Assembly: GCA_910583785.1 (NCBI GenBank)
Contig: CAJTZK010000009.1
Coordinates: 62,001-126,000, forward strand
Length of the DNA stretch: 64,000 nt
Direction: 5' to 3'
From: an uncultured Oscillibacter sp.
GTDB taxonomy: Bacteria > Bacillota > Clostridia > Oscillospirales > Oscillospiraceae
The notes under the pieces: generated by a model
Databases searched by the model: none
Told to the model about the DNA's origin: nothing
What the model saw: only the letters and a program-made list of their open reading frames with translations
Program-made: the position numbers and the translations under genes
Shown: in pieces, positions 61,153-64,000 of the stretch
Position numbering within the stretch: the stretch's first letter is position 1
Layout of the letters: every line of letters starts with the position of its first letter

Positions 61153-62091
61153 TTAGCCTCCTATCTGGTGCATGTTCCGGCCCGCCTGGCTGCGTCCGGT
61201 CTCATTCATGTGGTGCCGCTCCGGCTTGGCGGCGATCCCGCCTTGAAGTGCCTGGCGCAGGGCCTCGCCGTGGAGGCCCCGGAGGGGAATTTCCTGGTCC
61301 GAGTGGAGACAGGGTTTCAGCTTCCCGTCCGCCGTCACCCGGATGCGGTCGCAGCTTCCGCAGAAGCGGTGGCTCATGGGTTCGATGAGCCCCACCGTTC
61401 CCCGCCCGCCAGGGGGGCGGTACCGCCGGGCCACGCCGGAAGCCTCTATGGGCCGGAGGTCCGGACAGGCATCCAGAACGGCCTGTGCCGGGAGGAACGG
61501 GGCGTTTTGGCCCTCGCCTATGGGCATGAGTTCAATAAACCGGACCTCCAGGGGATACCGCCGGGCCAGGTTCACAAAATCCGGGATTTCATCCTCGTTG
61601 AAGGCCTTCATCAGCACCATGTTGAGCTTTGTCCCGGTAAACCCGGCGGCGGCGGCGGCTTCCAGCCCCCGGAACACGTCCTCCAGGCGGCCTACCCGGG
61701 TCATGTAGGCGTAGCGGCTGGGCTGCAGGGTGTCCAAGCTGATGTTCAGACGGTCCACGCCCGCCTCCCGGAGAGGCGCCGCCAGCTGGGGGAGGGCCAC
61801 GCCGTTGGTGGTGAGGCACAGCTCCTCCACCCCCGGAATAGCGGAAATTCCCCGGCAGACGTCTAAGATTCCCCGGCGGACCAGGGGTTCCCCTCCGGTG
61901 AGGCGGACTTTCCGGACGCCGCATTCCACGGAGGCCCGGGCGATTTCCACCAGTTCCTCCAGGCCGCAGATTTCTCCATGGCCCCGTAGGGAAATCCCCT
62001 CCGCAGGCATGCAGTACCGGCAGCGGAGGGAGCAGCGGTCCGTGACGGAGAGGCGCAGGTAGGTGATGTTCCGGGCATAGTGGTCCCGCAT
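61153..62091 (-). CDS. moaA: GTP 3',8-cyclase (radical SAM)
   Basis: 312 residues. First step of molybdopterin synthesis from GTP. The N-terminal radical-SAM cluster motif CSLRCRYCMP and the second iron-sulfur cluster (CGSCDRIRV, then CLHS) are complete; VRLTGGEPLVR binds SAM. Length and order are typical. The usual C-terminal GG dipeptide is also present (MHQIGG). First gene of the molybdenum operon with RBS AAAGGAGG. Confidence 0.97.
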   Translation of the reverse strand: MRDHYARNITYLRLSVTDRCSLRCRYCMPAEGISLRGHGEICGLEELVEIARASVECGVRKVRLTGGEPLVRRGILDVCRGISAIPGVEELCLTTNGVALPQLAAPLREAGVDRLNISLDTLQPSRYAYMTRVGRLEDVFRGLEAAAAAGFTGTKLNMVLMKAFNEDEIPDFVNLARRYPLEVRFIELMPIGEGQNAPFLPAQAVLDACPDLRPIEASGVARRYRPPGGRGTVGLIEPMSHRFCGSCDRIRVTADGKLKPCLHSDQEIPLRGLHGEALRQALQGGIAAKPERHHMNETGRSQAGRNMHQIGG

Positions 62092-62126
62092 GGCGGCGCC
62101 TCCTTTCCGGCGTTGGGATTGAATCC

Positions 62127-62132
62127 ATTATA
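62127..62132 (-). promoter_or_regulatory. Likely -10 box of the molybdenum operon
   Basis: TATAAT on the minus strand, 36 bp before moaA. The -35 region is poor and abuts the dyad operator, as expected for an activated or regulated promoter. Confidence 0.5.
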
Positions 62133-62144
62133 TAAAAAGTTATG

Positions 62145-62177
62145 GCAGAATGACGTTGTTTTAACAACATTTTCTGC
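62145..62177. promoter_or_regulatory. Dyad operator between moaA and the Crp/Fnr gene
   Basis: Perfect GTTGTTTTAACAAC (62155-62168) flanked by outer arms GCAGAA (62145-62150) and TTCTGC (62172-62177). Centred between the two divergent promoters, so one bound regulator could act on both. Confidence 0.7.
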
Positions 62178-62183
62178 TATAAT
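62156..62183 (+). promoter_or_regulatory. Promoter of the Crp/Fnr-type gene
   Basis: TTGTTT (62156-62161), 16-bp spacer, TATAAT (62178-62183). The -35 lies inside the dyad, which suggests autoregulation. Confidence 0.6.
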
Positions 62184-62208
62184 TTTTGCCGAAAGGAGGT
62201 GGGAGCCT

Positions 62209-62904
62209 GTGGACTCGCTGTTGCGCGCCTTGGCCCAATGCCGCCTGTTTCAAGGTTTGCCGCCGGAGGCCCTGGAGGGGGAGGTCCTGCCCAGGGGAAC
62301 GCTCCGGGCCTTTGAAAAGCAGGCGGTGCTTATCGCGCCGGGGGACCGGGTGGATTGGTTCGCTGTAATTCTCCAGGGAAGTTCTCAGATTTCCCAGATT
62401 TTTTCCAATGGAACCAGCAGCCTGATGGACGCCCTGGGCCCCGGCCATACCCTGGGGACGGACCTGATCTGCACCCGCAGCCGCCGCTCGCCTTATTACG
62501 CCGTTGCCTCCGGGGACCTCCAGGTCCTCCGGTTCCCGGCGGCGTTTTTGCTGGAGCGTGGAATTTTGCCGGAAGAGGACAGGCAGGTGCTTTGGGGGAA
62601 CTTGCTGGCCATCCTTTCCGACGACAGCCTCCGCAAGCACTACCGCCTGGCCATCCTGGCCCAGCGGGGCCTCCGGGACCGGGTGCTGGTCTACCTGACC
62701 ATGCAGGCGGAACGTCGGGGGACGCATACATTCCGCATCCCCTTTTCCCGGGAGGAACTGGCCGCTTTCCTCTGCGTGAACCGCAGCGCGCTGTCCCATG
62801 AGCTGGGGCGGATGGAGGCGGAAGGGCTGATCCGGTTCCGGAAGAATGAATTTACCCTGCTGTCAGGGGGGAGGAGGCGGAGCGCGTGGAGCAGCCTGGA
62901 ATAG
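62209..62904 (+). CDS. Crp/Fnr-family regulator
   Basis: 231 residues from GTG 62209, 8 bp after GGAGGT; longer frames upstream run through the operator. N-terminal cyclic-nucleotide-type beta-barrel (IAPGDRVDWFAVILQGSSQI, GPGHTLGTDLICT) and C-terminal winged helix (FSREELAAFLCVNRSALSHELGRMEAEGLI). No N-terminal Cys cluster like Fnr is seen; the effector is unknown. Divergent placement across a shared dyad makes it the probable regulator of the molybdenum operon. Confidence 0.92.
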   Translation: MDSLLRALAQCRLFQGLPPEALEGEVLPRGTLRAFEKQAVLIAPGDRVDWFAVILQGSSQISQIFSNGTSSLMDALGPGHTLGTDLICTRSRRSPYYAVASGDLQVLRFPAAFLLERGILPEEDRQVLWGNLLAILSDDSLRKHYRLAILAQRGLRDRVLVYLTMQAERRGTHTFRIPFSREELAAFLCVNRSALSHELGRMEAEGLIRFRKNEFTLLSGGRRRSAWSSLE

Positions 62905-62950
62905 GGAGGGTCCCTGTCAAATGAGCCGTCCTGGCTTGTGGGGCCAACAG

Positions 62951-62994
62951 AAGAAAAAGCCCCGGGAGGCCGTCATAAGACGGCCTCCCGGGGC
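62951..62994 (-). terminator. Terminator of the oxidoreductase operon
   Basis: Perfect 16-bp stem (62994-62979 with 62974-62959), loop TTAT, then TTTTTCTT on the minus strand. A degenerate copy of this hairpin lies at 25583-25614. Confidence 0.95.
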
Positions 62995-63032
62995 TTTGGA
63001 GAGTGTATAAAGCAGGCAAGCGTAAGCTTACA

Positions 63033-63965
63033 TTACAGCTCGCAGAGTTTGAGGAGCTCCTCCCAGTTGCGGTCCACTTCCTTCTGGGCCTCCTCGATCA
63101 TCCACTCATTGCCGGGCTTGAACATGTGGGCGAAACGGCCCTGGGCCTTGAGGTACTCGACGACAGGTTTCTTCTCCTTCGGCTTGTAGCTGAGGATATA
63201 CTTGCCCTCAATCACCTCATACAGCGGCCACACGCAGGTTTCCACGGCCAGCTTCGTGATCTCCATCATCTTCTCGCTGGGATACCGCCAGCCTCTGGGG
63301 CAGGGAGCCATCACATTCAGGAACGCCGCGCCGGGGGTGTAGATCGCCTTGTGGGACTTCTCCGTGATGTCCTTGAAGTTCCCAATAAACGTTGTCTGGG
63401 CCACATACGGAATCCCATGGGCCACCATGATCTTCGTCAGGTTCTTCTTCTGCTGGGGCTTGCCGGGAACCACCTTGCCAACAGGCGTCGTGGTGGTATC
63501 GGCAAATTTAGGTGTAGAAGAGCTGCGCTGGATGCCCGTGTTCATGTACGCCTCGTTGTCGTAGCAGACGTACACCATGTCGTGCCCGCGCTCCATGGCG
63601 CCGGACAGGCTCTGGAACCCGATGTCATAGGTTCCGCCGTCCCCGCCGAAGGCGATGAATTTGTACGTCGCGTCAATCTTGCCCCGCTTTTTCATGGCGT
63701 GGTAGGCGGTTTCCACGCCGGAGAGGGTCGCCGCGGCGTTCTCGAAGGCGTTGTGGATGAAGCTGTCCTTGTAGGACGTATAGGGATACATGAAGGAGGA
63801 GACCTCCAGGCAGCAGGTGGCGGAGCACACCACCGCGTGGTCCTCCGGCTCCAGCGCCCGCAGCACCGTCCGCACCGCGATGGGGCAGCCGCAGCCCGCG
63901 CACATTCTATGGCCGCCTGCAAAGCGGTCTTCCTTCATGACGTTTTCTTTCAGATTATAGGCCAT
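63033..63965 (-). CDS. porB: 2-ketoacid:ferredoxin oxidoreductase, beta (TPP-binding) subunit
   Basis: 310 residues. Binds thiamine diphosphate and an iron-sulfur cluster and oxidises pyruvate or a related 2-ketoacid to the acyl-CoA with reduction of ferredoxin. Cluster Cys in RMCAGCGCP and CSATCCLEV; TPP/Mg motif GDGGTYDIG with downstream YDNEAYMNTG; late Cys in MAPCPRGW. Last gene of an operon continuing past the window edge. Pyruvate is the usual substrate for this subunit type, but branched-chain ketoacids (VorB) are possible, so the symbol is provisional. The 3' end of this gene is duplicated as a relic at 25.65 kb. Confidence 0.88.
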   Translation of the reverse strand: MAYNLKENVMKEDRFAGGHRMCAGCGCPIAVRTVLRALEPEDHAVVCSATCCLEVSSFMYPYTSYKDSFIHNAFENAAATLSGVETAYHAMKKRGKIDATYKFIAFGGDGGTYDIGFQSLSGAMERGHDMVYVCYDNEAYMNTGIQRSSSTPKFADTTTTPVGKVVPGKPQQKKNLTKIMVAHGIPYVAQTTFIGNFKDITEKSHKAIYTPGAAFLNVMAPCPRGWRYPSEKMMEITKLAVETCVWPLYEVIEGKYILSYKPKEKKPVVEYLKAQGRFAHMFKPGNEWMIEEAQKEVDRNWEELLKLCEL

Positions 63966-63981
63966 GTTGACTCCTCCCTCC

Positions 63982-64000
63982 TTACTCGCGCACGTCCAGG
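63982..64000 (-). CDS. Last codons of the gene upstream of porB (partial)
   Basis: Only LDVRE-stop is visible on the minus strand, followed 17 bp later by the porB ATG with GGAGG between. By position it is probably the alpha subunit of the same oxidoreductase, but six codons cannot prove it. Confidence 0.45.

Noticed and set aside
1..64000. CRISPR arrays, rRNA, tRNA and insertion sequences
   Set aside because: None seen on reading both strands; no regularly spaced repeats, tRNA TPsiC-type motifs or transposase frames were found.

Overview
The window is one contiguous stretch of a high-GC chromosome (roughly 60% by eye). Gene content points to an anaerobic, gut-type Firmicute, most likely in the Oscillospiraceae (Flavonifractor/Oscillibacter-like): YesM/YesN two-component systems, lipoproteins with a Cys lipobox, BlaI/BlaR1-type regulation, a ferredoxin-linked 2-ketoacid oxidoreductase, strong AGGAGG ribosome sites and sigma-A type promoters. 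The assignment is inference; no rRNA, tRNA, CRISPR array or prophage was seen.

Layout. (1) 1-5.8 kb, minus strand: two tandem lipoproteins, each a solute-binding domain fused to a 5'-nucleotidase C-terminal-like domain, followed by a hybrid histidine kinase cut by the window edge. No permease is present, so this looks like a sensing module. (2) 6.2-7.9 kb: a methyl-accepting chemotaxis protein with its own promoter. (3) 8.3-18.5 kb: a tyrosine recombinase with all expected catalytic residues, then a 19-bp near-perfect inverted repeat pair enclosing about 217 bp that carries an outward-facing (leftward) promoter, then a seven-gene operon (VTC domain, DUF4956, CotH kinase, membrane-anchored glycosidase-like protein, HEAT-like protein, GT2 synthase, secreted TIM-barrel protein). 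This reads as a phase-variable surface-glycan system whose promoter is OFF in the orientation given; it is the most interesting item in the window. (4) 18.6-21.4 kb, minus: a 921-residue protein with eleven zinc-ribbon repeats and an inserted Vsr-like nuclease domain. (5) 21.5-25.5 kb, minus: a BlaI repressor with clear operator and promoter, plus a giant BlaR1-like metalloprotease.

(6) 25.6-25.8 kb: a decayed copy of the 3' end and terminator of the oxidoreductase beta gene that lies intact at 63.0 kb. (7) 26.1-40.2 kb: a LysR regulator divergent from an opine-dehydrogenase, Opp/Dpp-type ABC transporter, S10 carboxypeptidase, M20 peptidase, orphan M20 lid domain, UxaA-type dehydratase and EamA transporter: a coherent but functionally unassigned uptake-and-breakdown cluster. 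(8) 40.5-55.8 kb: an arabinose locus with a YesN/YesM two-component system and its own binding-protein sensor, the repressor AraR, a sugar ABC transporter, a ribulokinase-like FGGY kinase, AraA, AraD and an aldose epimerase. (9) 56.0-62.9 kb, minus: an eight-gene molybdenum-cofactor and molybdate-uptake operon (moaA, moaC, MOSC, MoCF, modA, modB, modC, mogA), divergent from a Crp/Fnr regulator across a dyad operator. (10) 63.0-64.0 kb, minus: 2-ketoacid:ferredoxin oxidoreductase beta subunit and the last codons of the gene before it.

All calls rest on reading the sequence and recalling protein families; no database search was run. Start codons were chosen from ribosome-binding sites and family length, and several differ from the longest possible reading frame.
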